From CAZUDO01 sp964618895 (GTDB lineage: Bacteria; Desulfobacterota; Binatia; DP-6): DNA of 64,000 bases. Under the pieces are notes generated by a model. That model saw only the letters and a program-made list of their open reading frames with translations. It searched no databases and had not been told where the DNA came from. A program made the position numbers and the translations under genes. How positions within the stretch are numbered: position 1 is the stretch's first letter; every line of letters starts with the position of its first letter. Positions 49,986 to 57,873 of the stretch are shown here, piece after piece. The DNA is taken from positions 1 to 64,000 of the forward strand of contig CAZUDO010000103.1 in assembly GCA_964618895.1 (NCBI GenBank), written 5' to 3'.

Positions 49986-51005
49986 TCAGCCCTCCCAGCG
50001 CACGCCGAACGGCAGGTCGGCGTCGGCCCCGAGCGCGAGGCCGTCGTTCGCCCCCGCACGCAAACGGGCCGCCCCCGCGAGCGCAATCATGGCGGCATTG
50101 TCGGTGCACAGCGCCGGGCGCGGAAAGAACACGTCGACGCCGAGCGCCTCCGCGGCCTCGATCATGCGCGTACGCAGCCGTCCGTTGGCGGCCACCCCGC
50201 CCGATACGACCAACCGCTCCGCCCCGGTGGCGAGCAGCCCATCCCGCGTCCGCTCGACCAGCATGTCGACCAGCGCCTCCTGGAGACTGGCTGCCACGTC
50301 GGGCAGGTCTTCCGGCGCCGGACGATGCGTGAGCAAACGGTCACGGAGCGCCGTCTTGAAACCACTGAAGCTGAACTCGAACCGCCCGCGCTTGAGATGC
50401 GCCCGCGGAAAGCGGATCGCGGTCGGGTCGCCGCCGCGCGAAAGTCGATCGATGATCGGCCCGCCCGGATACCCCAAGCCGAGCAGCTTCGCCGCCTTGT
50501 CGAACGCCTCCCCGACCGCGTCGTCGCGCGTGCGACCGAGACACGCATAGTCGCCCGGGGCCCGGGCCAGGTAGAGCCCGGTGTGGCCTCCGGACACGAT
50601 CAACCCGAGGAACGGAAAACCGACCGGCTGGTCCGGCGTCCGTTCCAGGTTGATCGCCAGCAGGTGCCCTTCGAGATGATTCACGCCGACGAGCGGCAGG
50701 CGGCGGCGCTGCGCGATCCCCTTCGCCAGGGCGAGCCCTACGAGCAGCGACCCGACCAAGCCCGGACCGTGGGTGACCGCGACGCCGTCGAGACCGTCGA
50801 GGCCGACACCCGCCTGGCGAAGCGCCGCATCGACGACGGGGAGGAGATTGCGGACGTGCTGGCGCGACGCGAGTTCGGGCACGATGCCGCCGTATGGACC
50901 GTGCACGGCGTGCTGCGACGAGACGACCGACGCCAGCAGCACGCCGTCGCGCAGGACGGCGGCCGCCGAATCGTCGCACGAGCTCTCGATGCCGAGAACC
51001 GTCAC
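49986..51005 (-). CDS. tsaD: tRNA t6A synthase subunit TsaD
   Basis: A 339-residue Kae1/TsaD protein that transfers threonylcarbamoyl to A37 of ANN-decoding tRNAs. Iron ligands are in VNHLEGHLLA, ATP loops in GIESSCDD and SGGHTGLYL, and the CTDNAAMIA ending is standard. TsaB, TsaC and TsaE are not in the window. It lies between htrA and rsmA in the same run. Confidence 0.96.
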   Translation of the reverse strand: MTVLGIESSCDDSAAAVLRDGVLLASVVSSQHAVHGPYGGIVPELASRQHVRNLLPVVDAALRQAGVGLDGLDGVAVTHGPGLVGSLLVGLALAKGIAQRRRLPLVGVNHLEGHLLAINLERTPDQPVGFPFLGLIVSGGHTGLYLARAPGDYACLGRTRDDAVGEAFDKAAKLLGLGYPGGPIIDRLSRGGDPTAIRFPRAHLKRGRFEFSFSGFKTALRDRLLTHRPAPEDLPDVAASLQEALVDMLVERTRDGLLATGAERLVVSGGVAANGRLRTRMIEAAEALGVDVFFPRPALCTDNAAMIALAGAARLRAGANDGLALGADADLPFGVRWEG

Positions 51006-51020
51006 CCCGAGCCAACCGCG

Positions 51021-52538
51021 TCAGCCGCCGGGTTTCAGGGCAAGGAAGATCGTGTTCTCACCACGCCGGACCAGGAAGAGGATGCTCTTGCCCTTGCCGG
51101 CGGCACGGATCCCCTTGCGATAGGCCTCGACATCCTTCGTCGGCTGCCGGTTGACCTCCAGGATCACGTCGCCCCGGCGCAGGCCGGCATCGGCGGACGG
51201 TCCAGCGGGCTCGACTTCGGTCACCACGACTCCCTTGACGGACCGGTCGAGACCGAGATTCTCGGCGAGATCCGCCGTGAGCGTCTGCACCGTGAGCCCG
51301 AGATCCTCGCTCGTACCCGCGCCCGCCGCCCCGGCTTCTTCCTCCTTCAGCTCCGAGATCTTCACGCTGACGGCTTCCGTGCTCTTGTCGCGGATGACCT
51401 TCAGCTTGACGGTCCTCCCGACCGGGGTGCGCGCGACCATGAGCGGGAGCTCGGCGGAGTCGTTGACCGGCTTGCCGTCGAACTCGATGATCACGTCGCC
51501 CTGTTTCAGCCCGGCCTCGGCCGCGGGGCCGTCCTTGACGACATCGGCCACCAGCGCACCCTTCGATTCGTCGAGCCCGAGGGACTCGGAGATCTCGGGG
51601 GTGACCTTCTGGATCATGACCCCGAGCCAGCCGCGAATCACGTGGCCCTTGTCCTTCAGCTGCGGCACGATCTCCTTGGCCAGGTTGATCGGGATGGCGA
51701 AACCGATGCCGATGTTCCCACCGCTGCGGCTGAAGATGGCGGTATTCAGTCCGATGACCTCGCCCTTGGTGTTGAGGAGCGGTCCGCCGGAGTTGCCCGG
51801 GTTGATGGCGGCATCGGTCTGGATGAAGTTATCGTACGGTCCCTGATTGATGTGCCGGCCGATGGCGCTCACGATGCCGGCCGTGACCGTGTGCTCGAGG
51901 CCAAACGGGTTCCCGATCGCGACCACCCACTGGCCCACCTTGAGCCCATCGGAGTCGCCGAGAGCGACCGGGGTGAGATCGGACGCGCCGCTGATCTCGA
52001 TGAGCGCGATGTCCGTCTTCGAGTCCCGTCCCACCACCTTGGCCTTGAACTCCTTGCCGGTGGACAGTCTGACGACGATTTCGTCGGCGTTCTCGACCAC
52101 GTGGTTGTTGGTGAGGATGTACCCGGCCGCGTCGATGACGAACCCGGAGCCCAGGCTCTTCGCCTTGTAGGGCGTGCGGCGCGGGGGACCGAAGAAGCGC
52201 TCGAATGGCTCGAAGTACTCGTGGAACGGATCCCCCTCACCCCCGCCGCCACCCCCACCGCTCCCGCCACCACCCCCGAAGCTCGGGCCGCCCTTCACCT
52301 CCTGGGTGCTGGAGATGTTCACGACCGAGGGCTCGAGATGCTCGGCCAGCGCGGCGAAGTCGGGCAGGGCCACCGACGGAGCTGGACCGGCCGCGGGCGC
52401 CGGACGGTCGCCGCTCCCGAACAGGCTGATCGCCTCACTCCGTGGAAACAGGTCGAGCCGGATGCTCACCGCAATGCCGACCGCGAACCCGATCAGAGCG
52501 ACTGCGACCAGCGCGCGGCGATTGGTGTGGGGCGTCAT
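51021..52538 (-). CDS. htrA: DegP/HtrA-type periplasmic serine protease
   Basis: A 505-residue DegP-like protease. An N-terminal signal/anchor (LVAVALIGFAVGIAVSI) precedes the protease domain with the triad His in TNNHVVE, Asp in KTDIALIE and Ser in NPGNSGGPL. Two PDZ domains follow at about 295-390 and 405-495. A glycine-run linker (about residues 88-102, GGGGSGGGGGGGEGD) sits before the protease domain. ATG 52538 overlaps the DUF1844 gene stop. Envelope protein quality control. Confidence 0.95.
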   Translation of the reverse strand: MTPHTNRRALVAVALIGFAVGIAVSIRLDLFPRSEAISLFGSGDRPAPAAGPAPSVALPDFAALAEHLEPSVVNISSTQEVKGGPSFGGGGGSGGGGGGGEGDPFHEYFEPFERFFGPPRRTPYKAKSLGSGFVIDAAGYILTNNHVVENADEIVVRLSTGKEFKAKVVGRDSKTDIALIEISGASDLTPVALGDSDGLKVGQWVVAIGNPFGLEHTVTAGIVSAIGRHINQGPYDNFIQTDAAINPGNSGGPLLNTKGEVIGLNTAIFSRSGGNIGIGFAIPINLAKEIVPQLKDKGHVIRGWLGVMIQKVTPEISESLGLDESKGALVADVVKDGPAAEAGLKQGDVIIEFDGKPVNDSAELPLMVARTPVGRTVKLKVIRDKSTEAVSVKISELKEEEAGAAGAGTSEDLGLTVQTLTADLAENLGLDRSVKGVVVTEVEPAGPSADAGLRRGDVILEVNRQPTKDVEAYRKGIRAAGKGKSILFLVRRGENTIFLALKPGG

Positions 52539-52963
52539 GTCCTCTCCTTCGACTCCTCTCCTACCAGCTCGACGTACCGCATGCGAAGATCGTACAGCGC
52601 CGACTCGAGCAGCGACTGCTCTCCCGCATCCAAGTTGTTGCGGGTTTTCTCCGCCAAGATGCCGAGGACGTCGATGACCTGTTTGGCCGCCCCGAGGTCC
52701 GACTGCACCTGCTGGGTGAGCGGGTCGGGAATCTCGCCCAGATGGAGCAACGCCTGCGTCGAGAGCCCGAGCACGAACGTCGAGAACGTCACCAGCGGCT
52801 CCCCAGCCAACGGGCTTTCGCCGGCCGCCGGGGGGGTCACGACCTCGGCCTGGGCAGGGATCGCGTGCTCCGGCGGAGCCTCGTCCCTGGCCTCACCCGA
52901 GTCGGCGAACCGCCGACGATCCGTCACCCGGAATCCACGTCGCTGCTCGTTGTCCTCTTCCAT
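52535..52963 (-). CDS. DUF1844 protein
   Basis: A 142-residue protein. Residues 55-140 match DUF1844 (FSTFVLGLSTQALLHLGEIP, then AKQVIDVLGILAEKTRNNL). The N-terminal 50 residues are charged and variable. Function is unknown, though the family is common in deltaproteobacteria-like genomes near translation or quality-control genes. A GGAGGAG site precedes ATG 52963. It leads the operon DUF1844-htrA-tsaD-rsmA-mutM. Confidence 0.85.
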   Translation of the reverse strand: MEEDNEQRRGFRVTDRRRFADSGEARDEAPPEHAIPAQAEVVTPPAAGESPLAGEPLVTFSTFVLGLSTQALLHLGEIPDPLTQQVQSDLGAAKQVIDVLGILAEKTRNNLDAGEQSLLESALYDLRMRYVELVGEESKERT

Positions 52964-53151
52964 GGGGCTCCTCCGCACGGGGCGCGGGTGCACGCGGCAC
53001 GCCCGTTCCCCTTGATGCCGCGCCGTTCCTCGACTTCAGCAGGCCATCGCCCGGGGCTGCCGCCCAGCCCCCGCAGGGAGCGACGGAGCACCGAGGAACG
53101 GGCGACCTGGCCTTCCGGCGCTGGCGTTCGACATCGCTATCGGAGCCTCCA

Positions 53152-53168
53152 AGGCACCGGGGGTGCCT
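53152..53168 (-). terminator. Hairpin after the GT9 gene
   Basis: AGGCACC pairs with GGTGCCT across a GGG loop, 29 bases beyond the glycosyltransferase stop. No T run. The remainder of the 52964-53196 gap shows no gene and no clear promoter for DUF1844. Confidence 0.35.
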
Positions 53169-53196
53169 CGCTCGTGGACGGGAGGCTCGTCGCTTC

Positions 53197-54174
53197 TTAT
53201 GTGCATCCTCGGATGCGGGGGGCGGCGGGCCGGACGCTAGTCTCGAGGTTCTCCCTTGTCAAGGCGATCTGCCGCTGGCAGGCCGCCACGACGCGAGCCG
53301 CCGGCAACACGGCGAGCGACATGCCCGCGGGTGCCGCCATCGGCGCGTGCAGTGACACGACCCCATCGCCCAAAGGCCGCCACCGCCGCGGATCGGTGGT
53401 GCCGAAGAGCACAACCCCCCGCGCACCGACCGCCGCCGCCAGATGGCTCACCCCACTGTCGTTGCCCAGATAGAGAGCCGCACGCGCCAGCACCGCCGCG
53501 ACATCAGGGAGAGCCCACCCGCGCACGGGCGCGCTCCCGGCGATCGTCACATCGTCCTCCGCCGGCCCCGAGACGGTCACGACGCACCCGCCGTCGCGAC
53601 GCCACCACTCGGCTACCCGGACGAATCCCGCTGCCGCCCATCGCTTGGCCGGTGCGCCCGCCCCCGGGTGGATCGCCAACGTCGGTCCCGCGAGCGTACG
53701 CCACAGCGCCTCGGCACGCGGCGAGGCCGGGGCCACGATGCGGGCGCGGGCGACCAGCGTCGACACCCGGTCGGTGACGCCCACGGCCCGCGCGTAGGCG
53801 ATGGCCGCGTGCGGTCGTCCACCCCCGCGCTCGACCGCGAAGCAGTGCACGCCGGCCGCGACCGACTCCAGACGGGCCCGCAGGGTGTCATCACGCGCGC
53901 CGAGCCAGCTGTACACCAGCGGCCGCCCCGCAAGCCACGCCGGGCACCGCGCACCGCCGAACAGCCACGCCGTGTCGGCGCCATCCAGGCTCGCCGTCAC
54001 ATCGGCAACGCCGGTGGGTGCGATCAGCGCGCGCAGTGGTTCGCTCACGACGGCGGTCACGTGTGCCGTCCTGTGACGCACCCGCAGCGCACGCAGCGTC
54101 GGGAGCGCCAGCAGCAGGTCGCCGAGTGCGCCGGGGAAGAGGAACACGACGTCGCGAATTGACTGCGCGCGCAC
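53197..54174 (-). CDS. Glycosyltransferase family 9 (heptosyltransferase-like)
   Basis: A 325-residue GT-B protein. It has FLFPGALGDLLLALPTLRAL at the N-terminus (nucleotide-sugar fold start), LAIHPGAGAPAKRW in the middle and YLGNDSGVSHLAAAVGARGV near the donor site, the GT9 hallmark. Such enzymes add heptose to lipopolysaccharide core. GTG 54174 gives VRAQSIRDVVFL; an earlier ATG 54219 would overlap the divergent cysK start. No other LPS gene is nearby. Confidence 0.85.
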   Translation of the reverse strand: MRAQSIRDVVFLFPGALGDLLLALPTLRALRVRHRTAHVTAVVSEPLRALIAPTGVADVTASLDGADTAWLFGGARCPAWLAGRPLVYSWLGARDDTLRARLESVAAGVHCFAVERGGGRPHAAIAYARAVGVTDRVSTLVARARIVAPASPRAEALWRTLAGPTLAIHPGAGAPAKRWAAAGFVRVAEWWRRDGGCVVTVSGPAEDDVTIAGSAPVRGWALPDVAAVLARAALYLGNDSGVSHLAAAVGARGVVLFGTTDPRRWRPLGDGVVSLHAPMAAPAGMSLAVLPAARVVAACQRQIALTRENLETSVRPAAPRIRGCT

Positions 54175-54186
54175 GCGGCCTATATC
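54159..54186 (+). promoter_or_regulatory. Promoter of cysK-larE
   Basis: TTGACT at 54159-54164, a 16-base spacer and TATATC at 54181-54186. Transcription would start near 54193, 25 bases before ATG 54218. The -35 lies inside the start of the divergent glycosyltransferase gene. Confidence 0.6.
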
Positions 54187-54217
54187 ATGCCGTTCGCGGT
54201 TCTCGCGCAACGCGATC

Positions 54218-55162
54218 ATGCCTCTGCCCTGCCACGTCGTGCGCTCGCCGATCGATCTCATCGGCTCCACGCCGGTGGTGCGGCTGTCGCGGATGCCGCA
54301 ACTCGCGGGCGTGGGTGGCCAGGTGTGGGCGAAGCTCGAGAGTTTCAATCCGGGCGGAAGCGTGAAGGACCGCATCTGCCGGGCCATGGTCGAGGCGGCC
54401 GAGCGTGACGGGATGCTCCGGCCGGGAGGTACCCTCATCGAACCGACCAGCGGCAACACGGGGATCGGCCTGGCCCTGGTCGCCGCCGTCAAGGGCTATC
54501 GACTCGTGCTCACCATGCCGGACACGATGAGCGAGGAGCGGCGCTCGCTGCTGGTCGGCTACGGAGCCCGCCTCGTCCTCACGCCCGACACCAAGGGCAT
54601 GCACGGCGCGGTTCACCGCGCCGAGGAACTGCTGGCGGAGAACCCCGGCTGGTACATGCCGCAGCAGTTCACCAACCCGGCCAATCCCGAGGCACACCGC
54701 CGGACGACGGCCCCCGAGATACTGACCCAGGTGCCACAGATCGACGCGTTCGTGGCAGGCATCGGCACCGGAGGAACCATCACGGGGGTGGGCGAAGTGT
54801 TGCGCGCGGAGCGACCGCACATCCGCATCTATGCCGTCGAGCCCGCCGCGTCGCCGGTCCTGTCCGGTGGCGAGCCCGGGTTTCACGGCATCCAGGGCAT
54901 CGGGGCCGGCTTCGTACCGGAGATCCTCAACACCCGGGTGTACGACGAGATCGTCACCGTGACCGACGCCGAGGCCGTGGCCTGCACCAGGACGCTCGCG
55001 CGCTACGAGGGGCTGCTGGTCGGCATCTCCTCGGGCGCGGCCTGTCTCGCGGCCATCCGGGTCGCACGCCAGCTCGGGCGGGGTGCCAACGTGCTCACGA
55101 TCTTCCCGGACACCGGGGAACGCTACCTCACCACCGACCTGTTCCACGCCGAGGGAATCTGA
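54218..55162 (+). CDS. cysK: Cysteine synthase (O-acetylserine sulfhydrylase)
   Basis: A 314-residue fold-type II PLP enzyme. The PLP lysine is in GGSVKDRICRAM, the substrate loop is PTSGNTGIGLAL, the phosphate loop is GIGTGGTITG, and EPAASPVLSGG is the CysK-typical inner segment. It makes cysteine from O-acetylserine and sulfide. This is the second cysteine synthase of the window; compared with the CysM-like copy at 11839 it has no N-terminal extension and no carrier gene beside it. larE follows by two bases. Confidence 0.94.
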   Translation: MPLPCHVVRSPIDLIGSTPVVRLSRMPQLAGVGGQVWAKLESFNPGGSVKDRICRAMVEAAERDGMLRPGGTLIEPTSGNTGIGLALVAAVKGYRLVLTMPDTMSEERRSLLVGYGARLVLTPDTKGMHGAVHRAEELLAENPGWYMPQQFTNPANPEAHRRTTAPEILTQVPQIDAFVAGIGTGGTITGVGEVLRAERPHIRIYAVEPAASPVLSGGEPGFHGIQGIGAGFVPEILNTRVYDEIVTVTDAEAVACTRTLARYEGLLVGISSGAACLAAIRVARQLGRGANVLTIFPDTGERYLTTDLFHAEGI

Positions 55163-55164
55163 AG

Positions 55165-56022
55165 ATGGACGGAGACAGCAAAGTCACGCGGCTGCGCGCC
55201 CTCCTGGCGGAGCTCCCCTCGTCGCTGGTCGCATTCTCGGGGGGGGTCGATTCGTCGTTCCTCCTGCGCGTCGCCCACGAAGTGCTCGGGAACCGCTGCC
55301 TCGCGCTCACGACCGTCTCCGCCACCACCCCCCCACGCGACCTCGACGAAGCGCGGCGCATCGCCGCCACCCTGGGCGTGCAGCATCTCGTCATCGATAC
55401 CGACGAGCTTGCCATCCCCGGCTACGCCGAGAATCCGACCAACCGGTGCTACTTCTGCAAGGACAACCTGTTCACGATCTGTGCCGCCGAGGCCGAGCGC
55501 CGGGGCATCGCCGCCGTACTCGACGGCGCGAACGTCGACGATCTCGGTGACCACCGGCCGGGGCTGCGCGCTGCGGCGGAGCGTGGCGTCCGCCACCCGC
55601 TGATCGAAGCGGGCCTCACCAAGGCGGACATCCGGGCGGCCAGCCGCGCGCTCGGCCTGCCGACGTGGGACCGCCCGGCCAGTCCGTGCCTGTCGTCACG
55701 CTTCCCCTACGGCACGCACATCACGCGCGAACGGCTCGACCGGGTCGCCGCCGCCGAGGAGGCCGTGCGGGCCTGTGGGCTCCGCGAGCTCCGCGTCCGG
55801 TTTCACGATACGGTCGCCCGCCTCGAGGTCGCCGTCGACGACATGCCCCGGCTGCTGCTCCCCGGCGTCCGGGAAACGCTCGTGCACGAGTTCAAGCGGC
55901 TCGGTTTCGCGTACGTGGCGCTGGATCTTCAGGGGTTCCGGAGCGGCAGCCTGAACGAACCCGTACCCCAGAAACACGAGGGGCCGGAGGGATTCGACCC
56001 CCCGGCCCCTCGCATCCGCTAG
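55165..56022 (+). CDS. larE: LarE-type ATP-dependent sulfur transferase
   Basis: A 285-residue PP-loop enzyme (SGGVDSSFL) of the LarE family, which sulfurates the nickel-pincer precursor of lactate racemase. Cysteines are seen in NRCYFCK and in RPASPCLSSRF. Three such Cys suggest the [4Fe-4S] type rather than the single sacrificial Cys type. LarA, LarB and LarC are absent here, so the true partner is unknown. The C-terminal codons overlap a long hairpin. Its place after cysK fits a sulfur-handling role. Confidence 0.88.
   Translation: MDGDSKVTRLRALLAELPSSLVAFSGGVDSSFLLRVAHEVLGNRCLALTTVSATTPPRDLDEARRIAATLGVQHLVIDTDELAIPGYAENPTNRCYFCKDNLFTICAAEAERRGIAAVLDGANVDDLGDHRPGLRAAAERGVRHPLIEAGLTKADIRAASRALGLPTWDRPASPCLSSRFPYGTHITRERLDRVAAAEEAVRACGLRELRVRFHDTVARLEVAVDDMPRLLLPGVRETLVHEFKRLGFAYVALDLQGFRSGSLNEPVPQKHEGPEGFDPPAPRIR
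55977..56012. terminator. Long hairpin between larE and carD
   Basis: A 15-base-pair stem with one mismatch, built from 55977-55991 and 55998-56012, with the six-base loop ATTCGA. It overlaps the last codons of larE and stands 31 bases from the carD stop, so it can end transcription from both sides. No T run follows. Confidence 0.6.
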
Positions 56023-56042
56023 GCACGCGGGACGGACCGTTG

Positions 56043-56525
56043 TTAGTTGATGAAGATGCCGCGCAGCTCTTCCATGATCTTCTCCTCGGTGTGCGCCTTC
56101 GCGATGGCCAGCTCCTTCACGAGCAGGTTGCGGGCCGTGTCGAGCATCTTGCGCTCACCGAACGAGAGCTCCTTGTCCCCCTTCAGCACGAAGAGGTCAC
56201 GCAGCACTTTGGCGATCTCGAGGACACTGCCGGTCTTGATCTTCTCGGTGTACTCCCGATATCGCCGGTTCCAGGTCTGCTGATCGATCTCGACCTTCTT
56301 GTCACGCAGGATCCGGTAGACCTTCGCGACCATGTCCTTGCCGATGATCCGCCGCAGGCCGACCGACTGCACGTTCTCGGTGGGGATCATGATGGTCATA
56401 TCGTTGTCGATGATCCGGAGCATGTAGAACCGGCGCTCGCTGCCGGAGATGACCTTGGTCTGCACCCCCTCGATGACCCCGACGCCATGGGCGGGATACA
56501 CCACCTTCTCCCCTATTTTGAACAT
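56043..56525 (-). CDS. carD: CarD-family transcription regulator
   Basis: A 160-residue protein. Residues 1-60 form the RNA polymerase-interacting domain (MFKIGEKVVYPAHGVGVIEG, then YMLRIIDNDMTIMIP), and the helical C-terminal part has WNRRYREYTEKIKTG. CarD binds the polymerase beta subunit and stabilises open complexes at rRNA and other promoters. ATG 56525 gives the family start; longer frames run into the promoter. Confidence 0.94.
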   Translation of the reverse strand: MFKIGEKVVYPAHGVGVIEGVQTKVISGSERRFYMLRIIDNDMTIMIPTENVQSVGLRRIIGKDMVAKVYRILRDKKVEIDQQTWNRRYREYTEKIKTGSVLEIAKVLRDLFVLKGDKELSFGERKMLDTARNLLVKELAIAKAHTEEKIMEELRGIFIN

Positions 56526-56565
56526 GCCTGCGGCTCCGGGCATTCGATGCGCCTCCGAGCTCGGT

Positions 56566-56595
56566 ATTGTACGGGTAGCCATACCGACCCGTCAA
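56566..56595 (-). promoter_or_regulatory. Promoter of carD
   Basis: On the minus strand TTGACG (56595-56590), an 18-base spacer and TACAAT (56571-56566). Transcription starts near 56559, 34 bases before the ATG. Confidence 0.68.
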
Positions 56596-57119
56596 CGTCA
56601 AAATGAGCCACGGTTGGCACATCGGGATGGGGATGGCTGGCACATCAACCCGGCACCGTCGGATAATTTACTGATATCCCAGGGAAAATCTGCCGTTCTA
56701 CGGGTGCCATCGGCGGCCCTATCGCGGCTCAGCGGAAGGCTGGCAGCCCGCGGAGGGCGAGGCGATTTCCGCATCCCCGCCCGCACAGCGGGTGCTCCTG
56801 TACGCCCGAGCCTACCCCGGCATTCCCGCCGGGCATTCTGCGGGCCGATCTCGCCTGCGGGCCCTCTGTCGCCGCGGCCGCAACGTCGTCGAAGGACGGC
56901 GGGGCTCGTCGACATTCAGGCACGCATCACGCCGCCGAGACCCCGGATCAAAAGGACGAGGCCCGACGACCCGCGAGAGGCTCCAGCCGCGCCTCGTCAA
57001 GCGGGCCGAGGAAGTCCCGCCTCCGCGACCATCCGGTTGCGACAATGCGGCTTTTGTGCGAAGAGAAACGCGATTTTTCTAGCGACCCCGGCGGGGGAAA
57101 CCACAAGGAGGTGAGCAGC
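56596..57119. other. Non-coding region between carD and the lipoprotein gene
   Basis: No gene is recognised. TGGCACATC occurs twice (56615-56623 and 56638-56646). An AT-rich island (about 56661-56700) contains GGATA and TATCC as a small inverted repeat. The rest is GC-rich with no open frame of convincing composition. The lipoprotein promoter lies at its far end. Confidence 0.5.
57054..57082 (+). promoter_or_regulatory. Promoter of the lipoprotein gene
   Basis: TTGTGC (57054-57059), a 17-base spacer and TTCTAG (57077-57082) in an AT-rich stretch. The transcript would begin near 57089, ahead of a consensus AAGGAGGT ribosome site at 57105-57112. Moderate match only. Confidence 0.42.
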
Positions 57120-57350
57120 ATGCGGATCCGGAGGATGAGCGCTGGCTTGGCCAGCGTACTGATGGTCGTGGCGTTGTCTACGGGCTGTCACGATGGCGAG
57201 GTCAAGCGCGCGGAACAGGCGGCGACGCGGTCCGAGGACGCGGCCAAGCGGGCCGAGGGCGCGGCCAGCCGCGTCGAGGCGGCGGCTCAGCGCGCCGAGG
57301 CGGCGGCCGAGAAGGCCGAGCGCATGTTCTCGAAGCACCTTCGCAAGTAA
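57120..57350 (+). CDS. Alanine-zipper outer membrane lipoprotein (Lpp-like)
   Basis: A 76-residue lipoprotein with the lipobox LSTGC (acylated Cys near residue 23) followed by an Ala-rich coiled coil in which A, E, R recur in heptads (RAEQAATRSEDAAKRAEGAA). It ends in MFSKHLRK, with a Lys at the C-terminus as in Lpp, where that residue attaches to peptidoglycan. Strong ribosome site, short leader and a terminator suggest high expression as one unit. Structural envelope role is inferred. Confidence 0.85.
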   Translation: MRIRRMSAGLASVLMVVALSTGCHDGEVKRAEQAATRSEDAAKRAEGAASRVEAAAQRAEAAAEKAERMFSKHLRK

Positions 57351-57375
57351 CGCTGGCGGAGGAAACCGGCAAAAG

Positions 57376-57405
57376 AGGCGAGGGCGTCAGGCCGTCGCCT
57401 TTTTT
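57376..57405 (+). terminator. Intrinsic terminator of the lipoprotein gene
   Basis: AGGCGA (57376-57381) pairs with TCGCCT (57395-57400), with GGC/GCC pairing inside, followed by six T. It ends about 25 bases after the stop codon. Confidence 0.8.
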
Positions 57406-57416
57406 GTTATAGGCGC

Positions 57417-57845
57417 GTGACGACGACCGGAGACAGCGGTCCGCGTCCGACGGTGGACGTGGTGATCGAAGTCGACGGCGGGATTGTCCTGATCCGCCGC
57501 CGCAACCCGCCTTTTGGCTGGGCGCTCCCTGGGGGATTCGTCGACTACGGGGAGTGTCTGGAGGACGCGGCGCGGCGGGAGATGCACGAGGAGACCGGCC
57601 TCGAGGTCGATCTCGTCGAGTTGCTGGGCGTCTACTCGGCGCCGGACCGCGACCCGCGCAGTCATACGGTCTCGACCGTGTACGTCGGGCGCGGCCGGGG
57701 CACGCCACGTGGTGACGATGACGCGGCCGAGGCGGGCGTGTTCACTGAAGCCACACTTCCCAGCCCCATCGTCTTCGACCACCGGCAGATCCTGACCGAC
57801 TACTTCCGGTTTCGCCGCACGGGACACCGGCCGAGATTGAAGTGA
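57417..57845 (+). CDS. Nudix hydrolase
   Basis: A 142-residue Nudix protein. The Nudix box GFVDYGECLEDAARREMHEE, then TGLEV, is complete. The region around PPFGWALPGG is typical of ADP-ribose or nucleoside diphosphate hydrolases. The start is GTG 57417, directly after a TGTTAT -10-like element (57405-57410), so it may be leaderless. It is convergent with the aminotransferase downstream. Confidence 0.88.
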   Translation: MTTTGDSGPRPTVDVVIEVDGGIVLIRRRNPPFGWALPGGFVDYGECLEDAARREMHEETGLEVDLVELLGVYSAPDRDPRSHTVSTVYVGRGRGTPRGDDDAAEAGVFTEATLPSPIVFDHRQILTDYFRFRRTGHRPRLK

Positions 57846-57873
57846 CCCGGGGCCGGGTGCCCGCGTTCGCGTC

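Noticed and set aside
48912..53015. 1367-residue plus-strand open frame
   Set aside because: It crosses mutM, rsmA, tsaD, htrA and DUF1844, all with clear motifs on the minus strand.
54187..54408. 73-residue upstream frame overlapping cysK
   Set aside because: Out of frame with cysK, no ribosome site, Arg/Ala-rich; a leader peptide role is unsupported.
55978..56012. Possible tRNA 3' half (GATTCGA loop)
   Set aside because: The T-arm-like loop lies in a 15-bp hairpin; no anticodon or acceptor arms can be drawn.
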